A stretch of DNA of 13,947 nucleotides, taken from positions 1 to 13,947 of the forward strand of contig JANWHO010000033.1 of NCBI GenBank assembly GCA_025450375.1. Reading direction: 5' to 3'. The notes under the pieces were generated by a model, which was not told the DNA's origin, searched no databases, and saw only the letters and a program-made list of their open reading frames with translations. Every line of letters starts with the position of its first letter. Within the stretch, counting starts at the first letter, position 1. Source of the stretch: Chloroflexota bacterium (GTDB lineage Bacteria; Chloroflexota; UBA5177; JANWHV01). The translations under genes were made by a program, and so were the position numbers. Positions 7,945 through 13,947 of the stretch are shown piece by piece.

Positions 7945-8967
7945 ATGAGCATTTCCACCTATGTCATCCGGCGCCTCATCCTCCTGATCCCCACCTTGAT
8001 CGGGATTACCCTCACCACGTTCCTGATCTCGCACGTGCTGCCGGCCGATCCGGTGATCGCCAGCCTTGGCCAGCGGGCGCAAGATGACCCCAGTATCGTT
8101 GGCCGATATAAGCACCAGTACGGGCTCGATAAACCGCTGCCCGTGCAGTACGTTATTTATGTCAAGGGTATCCTCACTGGGGATCTGGGGATCTCAATCA
8201 GTTCCCGGCGTCCGGTCATGGATGACATCAAGCAATATTTCCCCGCTACTCTTGAGTTGAGCACCGCCGCCCTGCTGATCAGCCTTCTGATCGGCTTGCC
8301 GCTCGGGGTACTGTCCGCCGTCAGGCGCGATCGCCTGCTGGACCACCTCGCCAGATTGCTGTCACTGGTCGGGATCTCCCTTCCCGTCTTCTGGTTGGGC
8401 TTATTGGGCTCCATCGTCCTCTGGTATCACCTGGGCATCCTTCCCCCGCCCAATGGGCAACTCGACCGTACGATCACCGCGCCGCCCACGGTCACGGGGG
8501 TGGTGCTGATCGACTGCCTGCTGGCCTGGAACTGGACCGCCTTCGTGAACGCTCTCTGGCACCTGCTTCTCCCCGCGACCGTCCTTGGCGCTTATACCCT
8601 GGGGATCATCACCCGGATCACCCGCGGTTCCATGCTGGAGGTGCTGGGACAGGATTATGTCCGCACCGCCCGGGCCAAGGGCGTCCCCCCAAAAACGGTC
8701 GTGGCCCGCCATGCCCTGCGGAACGCGCTGATCCCCACCCTTACCCTGGCCGGCCTCGCCTATGGATCGCTGCTCTCGGGGGCCGTGCTCACCGAGACGG
8801 TATTTAGCTGGCCCGGCCTTGGCTACTATGCCACCCAGACCGCCGGGGCCGCCGACTTCCCCGCCATCATGGGGGTGGCTCTGATCACTGCCGTGATCTA
8901 CATCATCATCAATCTGGTAGTGGACGTGCTCTACGTGGTACTCAATCCGCAAGTGAGGCTCAACTAG
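7945..8967 (+). CDS. ABC transporter permease, DppB/OppB type
   Basis: A 340-residue integral membrane permease of the BPD_transp_1 superfamily, peptide/nickel subfamily. The N-terminus YVIRRLILLIPTLIGITLTT is the standard first helix of DppB-type proteins, followed by the external GLDKPLPVQY segment and five further hydrophobic helices. The cytoplasmic EAA-like loop that docks the ATPase is visible at about residues 238-265 (DYVRTARAKGVPPKTVVARH). A typical ETVFSWPGLGYY segment lies at 284-295. The length is normal. It should form a heterodimeric channel with the next gene. The start codon touches the stop of the 27-codon ORF, and the stop is two bases before the next permease start, so the pair is tightly coupled. 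Confidence 0.94.
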   Translation: MSISTYVIRRLILLIPTLIGITLTTFLISHVLPADPVIASLGQRAQDDPSIVGRYKHQYGLDKPLPVQYVIYVKGILTGDLGISISSRRPVMDDIKQYFPATLELSTAALLISLLIGLPLGVLSAVRRDRLLDHLARLLSLVGISLPVFWLGLLGSIVLWYHLGILPPPNGQLDRTITAPPTVTGVVLIDCLLAWNWTAFVNALWHLLLPATVLGAYTLGIITRITRGSMLEVLGQDYVRTARAKGVPPKTVVARHALRNALIPTLTLAGLAYGSLLSGAVLTETVFSWPGLGYYATQTAGAADFPAIMGVALITAVIYIIINLVVDVLYVVLNPQVRLN

Positions 8968-8969
8968 CC

Positions 8970-9848
8970 ATGAGTACCAGTACCATCGCGGCGCAAGATG
9001 TAGGCGAGCCCCAAACGACTCAGCGGCGTGCCTGGAGGATCATCACCCGGAACCCGCTGGCCATGGCGGGGCTGGTGATCGTGATCCTCTGGGTCTTGCT
9101 GGCTATTCTGGCCCCGCTGGTCACCCGCTACGACCCCATTACCTCCCAGGATTCCTACAACACCCTGGCCGGCCCCACCGCCGCGCACTGGCTGGGAACC
9201 GATGACACGGGCCGGGACGTGCTCAGCCGTCTGGCCTATGGAGGGCGAGCATCGCTGGGGATCGGCGTGATCGTGGTTCTGGCCGGGATGCTGCTTGGAC
9301 TCCTGTTGGGCGGGATCGCCGGTTTCGTGGGTGGGGCGCTGGACGAGTTGATCATGCGGCTGGCCGATATCGTCTTCGCGTTCCCGATTATCGTGCTGGC
9401 GATGGCGGTCAGCGCCGCCCTGGGCCCCAGTCTGACCAACGCGGCCATCGCCATGATCGTAGTGTGGTGGCCCACCTACGCGCGGGTGGTCCGCGGCCTG
9501 GTGCTGGCCATCCGCGAACGTGAGTTCGTCACCGCCGCGCGGGCCGTGGGCGCGGGCGAGTGGCGCATCCTCCTCCGCACGGTGCTGCCAAACACCGTCG
9601 GACCAGTGGTAGTGCTGGCCACCCTGGATATCGGCAACGCCATCCTCACCGTGGCCGGACTTTCCGTTATCGGCTTCGGGGTTCCGCCCCCGAACCCCGA
9701 ATGGGGGGCGATGATTAGCGAGGCTCAGAGGTATCCCGACCAATGGTGGATGTTCGTCTTTCCCGGGGTCGCCATCTTCACCTCGATCATGGGGTTCAAC
9801 TTCTTCGGCGACGCGCTGCGGGATGCCCTCGATCCGCGCACACGGTAG
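8970..9848 (+). CDS. ABC transporter permease, DppC/OppC type
   Basis: A 292-residue partner permease. It shows the DppC-type N-terminus (RRAWRIITRNPLAMAGLVIV, residues 19-38), the conserved external HWLGTDDTGRDVLSRLAYGG (73-92), several membrane helices, and an EAA-type loop at about 185-207 (EFVTAARAVGAGEWRILLRT). The C-terminal LSVIGFGVPPPNPEWGAMIS and the final GDALRDALDPR are family hallmarks. The start lies two bases after the preceding stop, with a GTGAGG stretch upstream. No ATP-binding subunit follows: the next gene is convergent, its stop only 10 bases away. The importer must therefore use ATPases encoded elsewhere, or another transporter's. Confidence 0.94.
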   Translation: MSTSTIAAQDVGEPQTTQRRAWRIITRNPLAMAGLVIVILWVLLAILAPLVTRYDPITSQDSYNTLAGPTAAHWLGTDDTGRDVLSRLAYGGRASLGIGVIVVLAGMLLGLLLGGIAGFVGGALDELIMRLADIVFAFPIIVLAMAVSAALGPSLTNAAIAMIVVWWPTYARVVRGLVLAIREREFVTAARAVGAGEWRILLRTVLPNTVGPVVVLATLDIGNAILTVAGLSVIGFGVPPPNPEWGAMISEAQRYPDQWWMFVFPGVAIFTSIMGFNFFGDALRDALDPRTR

Positions 9849-9858
9849 AGGTTGGACC

Positions 9859-11631
9859 TCAGACCAGAAGGCGCGGATGTACGTTGATCGTGCTCTCGCC
9901 GGAGTAATGCACCATGCCGGGCTTCCCACCCTTGATCCGGCGCACGTTCCGCACCGGCGCGTAATCCACCGGTACGGTAGTGGAGTCGCGGGCCCGGCTA
10001 TGATAGGCCGCCAGGGCCGCCGCGTCGTGGAGGGCCTCGGGGCTCGGCGACTGCCCCGCTACTCGGAGGATGACGTGAGCGCCGGGAATCTGGCGCGCGT
10101 GCAGCCAGATATCGCGCGGTCCAGCCAGCCGGAAGGTCAGTTCCTCGTTCTGGCGGGCGCTGCGTCCCACCAGGATCTCGGTGTCATCGGCGGCGCGCAG
10201 GCGGAGCGGCGTGGCCCGCGGCGGCGCCTGCCCGCCCGCGCCCTTCCCCTTCCCGCCCCGCCCCGGCTTGGCGCCCTTGCGGATCTTCCCCGCCGGTTCG
10301 GGCCCGGCCAGCACCTCGCGCGCCTCCCCGCGCACGGCGGCCAGCGATTGCGGATCGCTCGCCAGAGCGGCATGCAGCGCCAATTGGTCCAGATAGTCGA
10401 GATCCTGGCGCGCGGCCTCCAACAATCCCGGCGTGATTGCCGCGGCGTCCCGTGCCTTCTGATAGCGCTTAAAGAACCGGTGGGCGTTTTCCAGGACGGT
10501 GAGTGCTGGGTCGAGAGGAATGGTAAGGCCCGTCTCCGGGACCGCCAGTTCACGCTGCCCTGGTTCGATCCCGTGCTGATAGGCCAGCACCATCTCCCCC
10601 TGATTCCGTAGTTCGGCCAGGCGCTCCGGGCCGACGATCGTCGATTCGAGGGAGGTGATTTTCCGCCGGAGCGCCGCTCGGTGCGGATCGATCAACGCCA
10701 GGAGCGCCGCGCGCGGGTGGGCGATCGGATCGGGGATCCGGGCTGGCTCGTACACGACATCAAGCAATTCCACCAGATCGCCATACAGGGTTGGCTCACT
10801 TCCGAACTGGCGTACGGGGTAGGGCGCGTACTCACGGAGCTTCTCTCCTTCCCACACCGCGCTGGGCGCCCCGCGGTCCGCGCCGAACCGCTCGCGGATC
10901 GCCGCCAGTAGCGCGGTGGCCGAGGCAAGGTCGCGCCGCCCTCCCACCACCGTGTCCACGGCACCAGTGGTCACATATACCACCTCGCGGGCCAGGGTGG
11001 GGCTCAGGCCGTCGACCAGATCGAGAAGCGCCTTCCACAGGAGAGCCTGATCCTCGAATATCGCGAGATCGGCCGCCAGGTCACCGCCCAGGGTATGCAG
11101 CGGATCGCGTTTGGGGCAATCCTGGTGGGGCGGAGGCTGCATGGGCATGGGCGGAGTGAGATAGGGGTGATGGGGCAGGGTAACCCGGAAGCGGTTTTGA
11201 TCGGGGTGAATGTGCTTCAAGGCCCCCAGCACCACCAATTCGGGGTCGGCCAGGATCAGGTTGCTATAGCGCCCCATCAGCTCGGCGATCAAGACCGACC
11301 GCACCGGCCCACCCTGGAAGGTAAGACGGAGCACCCGATCCACTCCTTGCTGCTCGACCGCGACCAGGCGCGAACCTTCCAGATATTTCCGAAGCAGCAT
11401 GACCCATGACGTGGGCTCGCTGAAGGCGCTGGCCTGCTTCCGGATAGTTCGCTGGACCCGTGCCTGCTGGGCATGAGCGGAGAGAACCAGCCACTGATTC
11501 TCCTGTTCGGCCCAAAAGAGCAGGGCCACCGCCATCGCTTCGGGCTGCATGATCTTGTCCACCCGCCCGCCGATCAGATGAAGGCGGAGATCGTCGGCCA
11601 CGGCGCGGGTGGTAACGGAATCGAACGGCAT
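9859..11631 (-). CDS. rqcH: RqcH / NFACT-family ribosome quality control protein (bacterial Rqc2 homolog)
   Basis: A 590-residue NFACT protein. Bacterial RqcH binds peptidyl-tRNA-obstructed 50S subunits and recruits tRNA-Ala to add C-terminal alanine tails that mark nascent chains for degradation; such proteins were earlier annotated as fibronectin-binding FbpA. Domains in order: NFACT-N (1-about 200) with the Asp98-Arg99 pair needed for tailing in characterised homologs and MGRYSNLIL at 119-127; a helix-hairpin-helix-like region near 205-225; a middle helical/coiled region (about 305-440); a Lys/Gly/Arg-rich linker (449-472); and NFACT-R (about 475-590) with DIWLHARQIPGAHVILR and the VDYAPVRNV...GGKPGMVHY block. 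The ATG at 11631 has no Shine-Dalgarno sequence; a TATACT box 7 bases upstream suggests a leaderless mRNA. The gene is divergent from remA-gmk. Confidence 0.93.
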   Translation of the reverse strand: MPFDSVTTRAVADDLRLHLIGGRVDKIMQPEAMAVALLFWAEQENQWLVLSAHAQQARVQRTIRKQASAFSEPTSWVMLLRKYLEGSRLVAVEQQGVDRVLRLTFQGGPVRSVLIAELMGRYSNLILADPELVVLGALKHIHPDQNRFRVTLPHHPYLTPPMPMQPPPHQDCPKRDPLHTLGGDLAADLAIFEDQALLWKALLDLVDGLSPTLAREVVYVTTGAVDTVVGGRRDLASATALLAAIRERFGADRGAPSAVWEGEKLREYAPYPVRQFGSEPTLYGDLVELLDVVYEPARIPDPIAHPRAALLALIDPHRAALRRKITSLESTIVGPERLAELRNQGEMVLAYQHGIEPGQRELAVPETGLTIPLDPALTVLENAHRFFKRYQKARDAAAITPGLLEAARQDLDYLDQLALHAALASDPQSLAAVRGEAREVLAGPEPAGKIRKGAKPGRGGKGKGAGGQAPPRATPLRLRAADDTEILVGRSARQNEELTFRLAGPRDIWLHARQIPGAHVILRVAGQSPSPEALHDAAALAAYHSRARDSTTVPVDYAPVRNVRRIKGGKPGMVHYSGESTINVHPRLLV

Positions 11632-11638
11632 GCATAGC

Positions 11639-11644
11639 AGTATA
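11639..11644 (-). promoter_or_regulatory. -10 box (TATACT) placed for leaderless transcription of rqcH
   Basis: TATACT on the minus strand matches 5 of 6 consensus bases and ends 7 bases before the A of the rqcH ATG. A transcript starting at normal distance would begin at or next to the start codon. This agrees with the absence of any purine-rich ribosome-binding site. No strong -35 box is seen at the expected distance. Confidence 0.4.
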
Positions 11645-11701
11645 GCCCATGCGAGGCCGCGTCCCCGGCGAGGGCTTCACCGAACAGGGCAGGCCATGGT
11701 A

Positions 11702-11739
11702 CCCTCCTTCCCAATCCATGGGGAAGCGAGAGAGGAGGG
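11702..11739 (+). promoter_or_regulatory. remA leader able to mask its own ribosome-binding site
   Basis: The remA ribosome-binding site AGGAGG (11733-11738) lies in AGGAGGG, which is fully complementary to CCCTCCT at 11702-11708. Between them CTTCCC (11707-11712) pairs with GGGAAG (11721-11726) around an 8-base loop. The two stems share bases 11707-11708, so they compete at the junction, or nest if the outer stem is shortened to CCCTC/GAGGG. The complementarity is seen; translational control of remA-gmk is inferred. Confidence 0.45.
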
Positions 11740-11748
11740 AGCATCAGG

Positions 11749-12027
11749 GTGGCGCGGGTGGAAATGGTGAATGTCGGCGCTCAGAACTATGTAGTAGCGG
11801 GACGCGTGGTGGCGGTGCTGGGGAGTGCCACGGCTCCGATCCGCCGGGTGATCCGTGATGGCAAGGAACGTGGCTTGTTGCTGGACGTGAGCCAACACCG
11901 CGAACTGCGGTCGGTGATCGTGCTTGATGACGGTCACATGGTAGCCAGTTTCCTGCCTCCGGCCCAGGTAATGCGCCGATTGGCCGAGCCGGCCGACTCC
12001 TTGGAGGAGCTGGACGCGGATGAATGA
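11749..12027 (+). CDS. remA: RemA-family DNA-binding regulator (DUF370)
   Basis: A 92-residue protein of the RemA/DUF370 family. In Bacillus subtilis RemA is an oligomeric DNA-binding activator of biofilm-matrix genes and is encoded just before gmk, as here. Conserved family segments: the N-terminal VNVGAQNYVVAGRVVAV, the APIRRVIRDGKERGLLLD block, and RSVIVLDDGHMVASFLPP near the C-terminus. The GTG at 11749 follows AGGAGG with 10-base spacing. The short tail after VMRRLA is acidic (LEELDADE) and is not part of the family core. The gene overlaps gmk by 8 bases, so the two are translationally coupled. The DNA targets in this organism are unknown, and a matrix-specific role should not be assumed outside Firmicutes. 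Confidence 0.9.
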   Translation: MARVEMVNVGAQNYVVAGRVVAVLGSATAPIRRVIRDGKERGLLLDVSQHRELRSVIVLDDGHMVASFLPPAQVMRRLAEPADSLEELDADE

Positions 12028-12625
12028 GCCGACTCCTGGTGGGCTGCTGTTCGTCCTGTCGGGTCCATCCGGCGTGGGTAAGGATGCGGCGATCGATTGC
12101 CTAAAAGCCAGCGGCTTCGATATTTACCATGTGATCACCGCCACCACGCGCGATCCACGGCCCACCGAGCGCGATGGCGTGGATTACTTCTTTTACTCCA
12201 CCGCCGCCTTTCTCGATTTGCTTCACCGAGGAGAACTGCTGGAATCGGCCGATCTGTATAACAACATGTACGGCACCCCTCGGCAGCAGGTGCGCGACCA
12301 ATTGGCGCTGGGGCGCGATGTGTTGCTGAAAATCGATGTACAGGGAGCCCGGCAAGTGAAGGCGCGGGTTCCGGAGGCCGTGTTCATCTTTCTCGCCCCG
12401 CCCTCCATTGAGGAACTGGTGGAACGGCTCAAGCAACGCCGCACCGAATCGGAGGCGCAGATCGCCCTCCGCATGCAAAAGGCGTATGTCGAGATGGCCG
12501 CCATGGAGGGATACGACTACATGGTAGTCAACCATCAGGACCAATTGAATCGCGCGGTCGAGCAGATCGGCTGCATCATTGAAGCGGAGCGCTGCCGGAT
12601 GCGCCGCCGCGTGGTGACCCTCTGA
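12020..12625 (+). CDS. gmk: Guanylate kinase
   Basis: A 201-residue cytoplasmic enzyme of normal length that phosphorylates GMP (and dGMP) to GDP with ATP, an essential step of purine nucleotide synthesis. Visible motifs: P-loop GPSGVGK (15-21), the GMP-binding TTRDPRP (42-48) and DGVDYFF (52-58), YGTPR (84-88), DVQGARQVK (106-114), the lid Arg pair in KQRRTES (140-141), and VVNHQDQLNRAV near the C-terminus. The residue after the P-loop lysine is Asp22, followed by Ala, where most P-loop kinases have Ser or Thr. This may be a lineage variant, since everything else is intact. The ATG at 12020 overlaps the end of remA in an ATGAATGA context, so the two genes are co-translated. Confidence 0.96.
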   Translation: MNEPTPGGLLFVLSGPSGVGKDAAIDCLKASGFDIYHVITATTRDPRPTERDGVDYFFYSTAAFLDLLHRGELLESADLYNNMYGTPRQQVRDQLALGRDVLLKIDVQGARQVKARVPEAVFIFLAPPSIEELVERLKQRRTESEAQIALRMQKAYVEMAAMEGYDYMVVNHQDQLNRAVEQIGCIIEAERCRMRRRVVTL

Positions 12626-12626
12626 T

Positions 12627-12683
12627 GCGGGTGAAAGCCCGCTGTCGGGACCGCACCCGCGGCACATCGGACCGATCCGTCCG
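12627..12683 (+). promoter_or_regulatory. Cluster of short hairpins between gmk and the ThuA gene
   Basis: The 93-base gap after gmk holds GCGGGT (12627-12632) complementary to ACCCGC (12655-12660). Competing shorter pairings GCGGG/CCCGC and CCCG/CGGG lie inside. A separate TCGGAC/GTCCGA inverted repeat (12667-12684, 6-base loop) follows. There is no U-tract. Weak terminator, mRNA-processing site or ThuA leader are all possible; no known RNA family was recognised. Confidence 0.35.
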
Positions 12684-12718
12684 AATCTAGTGTCTAAAGC
12701 CACAGGAAGGAACGTGCC

Positions 12719-13459
12719 ATGGCCATCCAGGTCACCGTTTGGAATGAAAACATCCACGACCGCGAGGATCCCCGCACCCAGGCGGTGTACCCTCACGGAC
12801 TGCACGGCGCGATCGCCGACTCCCTGCGGACCACCCTAGGCAACCGGGCCGCGGTTCGCACGGCAACCCTTGAGCAACCCGAACATGGCCTGACCGCCGA
12901 TGTGCTGGATCATACCGATGTGCTCACCTGGTGGGGCCACGTAGGCCACGAGCAGGTAGCGGACGCGGTGGTGGATCGCGTGCAGCAGCGCGTACTTTCC
13001 GGAATGGGGCTGATCGTGCTCCACTCCGGCCACCTCTCCAAACCGTTCCGACGCCTGATGGGCACCAGTTGCTCCCTGCGCTGGCGTGAGGCCGATGACC
13101 GCGAAATAGTGTGGACCGTGAATCCCGGCCATCCGATCGCCGCCGGAGTGCCGGCGGCGATCGTACTCCCCCGACAGGAGATGTACGGCGAATATTTCGA
13201 TATCCCGCAGCCGGATGAACTGGTCTTTATCAGTTCCTTCACCGGCGGCGAGGTGTTCCGCGGCGGCTGTTGTTTCCAGCGCGGTCAGGGGCGTATCTTC
13301 TACTTCAGCCCTGGCCACGAAACCTATCCGATCTATCAGGATCCCAATATTGGGCGGGTTCTGGCCAACGCGGTCGAGTGGGCCGCCGCCGGCACGCGCG
13401 CCTCCTATGACACCACCATCAGCCCCAACGCGCCGACCGGCTGGTTCGAGAAACTGTAG
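12719..13459 (+). CDS. ThuA family protein (trehalose utilization-like, class I glutamine amidotransferase-like fold)
   Basis: A 246-residue ThuA family protein. ThuA in Sinorhizobium is required for trehalose and sucrose use and, with ThuB, is linked to 3-keto-sugar formation. Characteristic segments run the full length: [10 protein letters not shown] (5-14), YPHGLHGAI (24-32), [12 protein letters not shown] (69-80), [20 protein letters not shown] (97-116) with the His102/His105 region, [12 protein letters not shown] (121-132), [19 protein letters not shown] (154-172), and [16 protein letters not shown] (191-206). The ATG at 12719 is preceded by AGGAAGG. It follows gmk by 93 bases on the same strand but has no functional tie to it. 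No ThuB-like dehydrogenase or sugar ABC system is in the window, so the sugar substrate and pathway stay open. Confidence 0.92.
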   Translation: MAIQVTVWNENIHDREDPRTQAVYPHGLHGAIADSLRTTLGNRAAVRTATLEQPEHGLTADVLDHTDVLTWWGHVGHEQVADAVVDRVQQRVLSGMGLIVLHSGHLSKPFRRLMGTSCSLRWREADDREIVWTVNPGHPIAAGVPAAIVLPRQEMYGEYFDIPQPDELVFISSFTGGEVFRGGCCFQRGQGRIFYFSPGHETYPIYQDPNIGRVLANAVEWAAAGTRASYDTTISPNAPTGWFEKL

Positions 13460-13465
13460 CCCGAT

Positions 13466-13504
13466 CCCGACAGTGGCCCTTCACGGGGCAGGGCCACTGT
13501 CGGG
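13466..13504. terminator. Perfect 15-bp hairpin between convergent genes (likely bidirectional terminator)
   Basis: CCCGACAGTGGCCCT (13466-13480) and AGGGCCACTGTCGGG (13490-13504) are exact reverse complements around a 9-base loop. The hairpin begins 6 bases after the ThuA stop and ends 23 bases before the DUF2203 stop, the expected place for a shared terminator. Neither strand has a U-tract after the stem, so it is not a canonical intrinsic terminator; it may act as a U-less terminator or as 3'-end protection. Confidence 0.65.
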
Positions 13505-13527
13505 GCGTGGGAAACCGGGATGAGTGG

Positions 13528-13944
13528 CTAGAGGAGACGGCGACCGGCAAAACCGGCGTCGATCTCATGCCAATGGCTTAGGGTCTCCTCTCCGTCCTGC
13601 CAACAGAGAAATATGATCCGGTCGCCGCGGATACTGGGGAAATCGATCAGCGCGGGACTCAGACGTTTGATGATCACCCCAAGATCCTGGACGGCGCTCA
13701 CCGCCACCCGCATTTCGGCGGTGAGCGCGCCCAGCGCCTCGCGGCGGGCCCGGAGCGGACGCGCGAATTCGAGGGTGTTGGCGCGGGTGCGCTTCCCCTC
13801 CATGGCCTCAAGCTCCTCGACCGTCCAGGCGGCGGCCTCCTGGGCCTGGTGAAATCGCCTGAACTGCTCCTTGATCGCGGGTAGAAGCGCGCGAGCCTCC
13901 TCGAGGGTGAAGATGCGCGCGAACTCCCCCTGCCATTGATCCAT
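13528..13944 (-). CDS. DUF2203 family protein
   Basis: A 138-residue protein matching the DUF2203 pattern: RIFTLEEARALLPAIKEQF (10-28) at the N-terminus, a long charged helical middle (about 25-85), then DLGVIIKRLSPALIDFPSIR (87-106) and FLCWQDGEETLSHWHEIDAG (112-131) at the C-terminus, ending GFAGRRLL. The family is small and widespread in bacteria; its biochemical function is not known to me. The conserved Cys, Trp and His residues of the CW...WH segment are all present. The ATG at 13944 is the first in-frame start visible, but only three bases remain to the window edge. The ribosome-binding site is out of view, and the true start could lie further upstream. Confidence 0.85.
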   Translation of the reverse strand: MDQWQGEFARIFTLEEARALLPAIKEQFRRFHQAQEAAAWTVEELEAMEGKRTRANTLEFARPLRARREALGALTAEMRVAVSAVQDLGVIIKRLSPALIDFPSIRGDRIIFLCWQDGEETLSHWHEIDAGFAGRRLL

Positions 13945-13947
13945 GCC

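Noticed and set aside
8964..9929. 321-codon minus-strand frame opposite the second permease
   Set aside because: The permease on the plus strand is full-length with conserved motifs; the antisense frame is His/Asp/Gln/Gly-rich with no recognisable domain.
1..13947. Mobile element, phage, CRISPR or anti-phage system
   Set aside because: No transposase, integrase, direct-repeat array, terminal inverted repeats, toxin-antitoxin pair or defence-gene motif was seen; gene content is housekeeping and transport.

Overview
The window is high-GC, densely coded chromosomal DNA with no sign of phage, plasmid, transposon, CRISPR or tRNA/rRNA content. Gene content suggests a monoderm-like environmental bacterium, most probably Chloroflexota: a RemA-type DUF370 gene overlapping gmk, a bacterial Rqc2-family gene beside it, DUF2203, a ThuA protein, and a zinc-ribbon/low-complexity/RDD membrane protein. 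The phylum is an inference from gene style; no marker gene was compared.

Layout. Positions 1-6001 carry five minus-strand genes. In transcription order they are: a zinc-ribbon RDD membrane protein; a class III PLP aminotransferase coupled to it by a 4-base overlap; lepA (elongation factor 4); a short glutaredoxin-like protein; and a secreted metallopeptidase-like protein that runs off the left edge and whose HExxH motif is altered to HEFAR. Positions 6195-9848 are a plus-strand ABC peptide-type importer module (binding protein plus two permeases, no ATPase genes in view). A strong hairpin and a 27-codon ORF lie between the binding protein and the first permease. rqcH follows convergently, its stop codon only 10 bases from that of the second permease. 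Divergent from rqcH is a plus-strand run of remA and gmk, overlapping by 8 bases, and then a ThuA family gene. A minus-strand DUF2203 gene converges on ThuA across a perfect 15-bp hairpin.

How the genes fit together. lepA, rqcH and gmk are core translation, ribosome-rescue and nucleotide genes. The rqcH-remA-gmk neighbourhood recalls the Bacillus subtilis yloA...ylzA-gmk region, so it looks like old conserved synteny. The importer, aminotransferase and ThuA genes point to heterotrophic use of peptides, amino acids and perhaps sugars.

No clearly new multi-gene system was found. The most interesting signals are non-coding: a nested hairpin at the predicted 5' end of the metallopeptidase-like mRNA; a hairpin that would bury the start region of a small ORF abutting the permease gene; and a leader complementary to the remA ribosome-binding site. 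All structures were found by eye and were not folded computationally.
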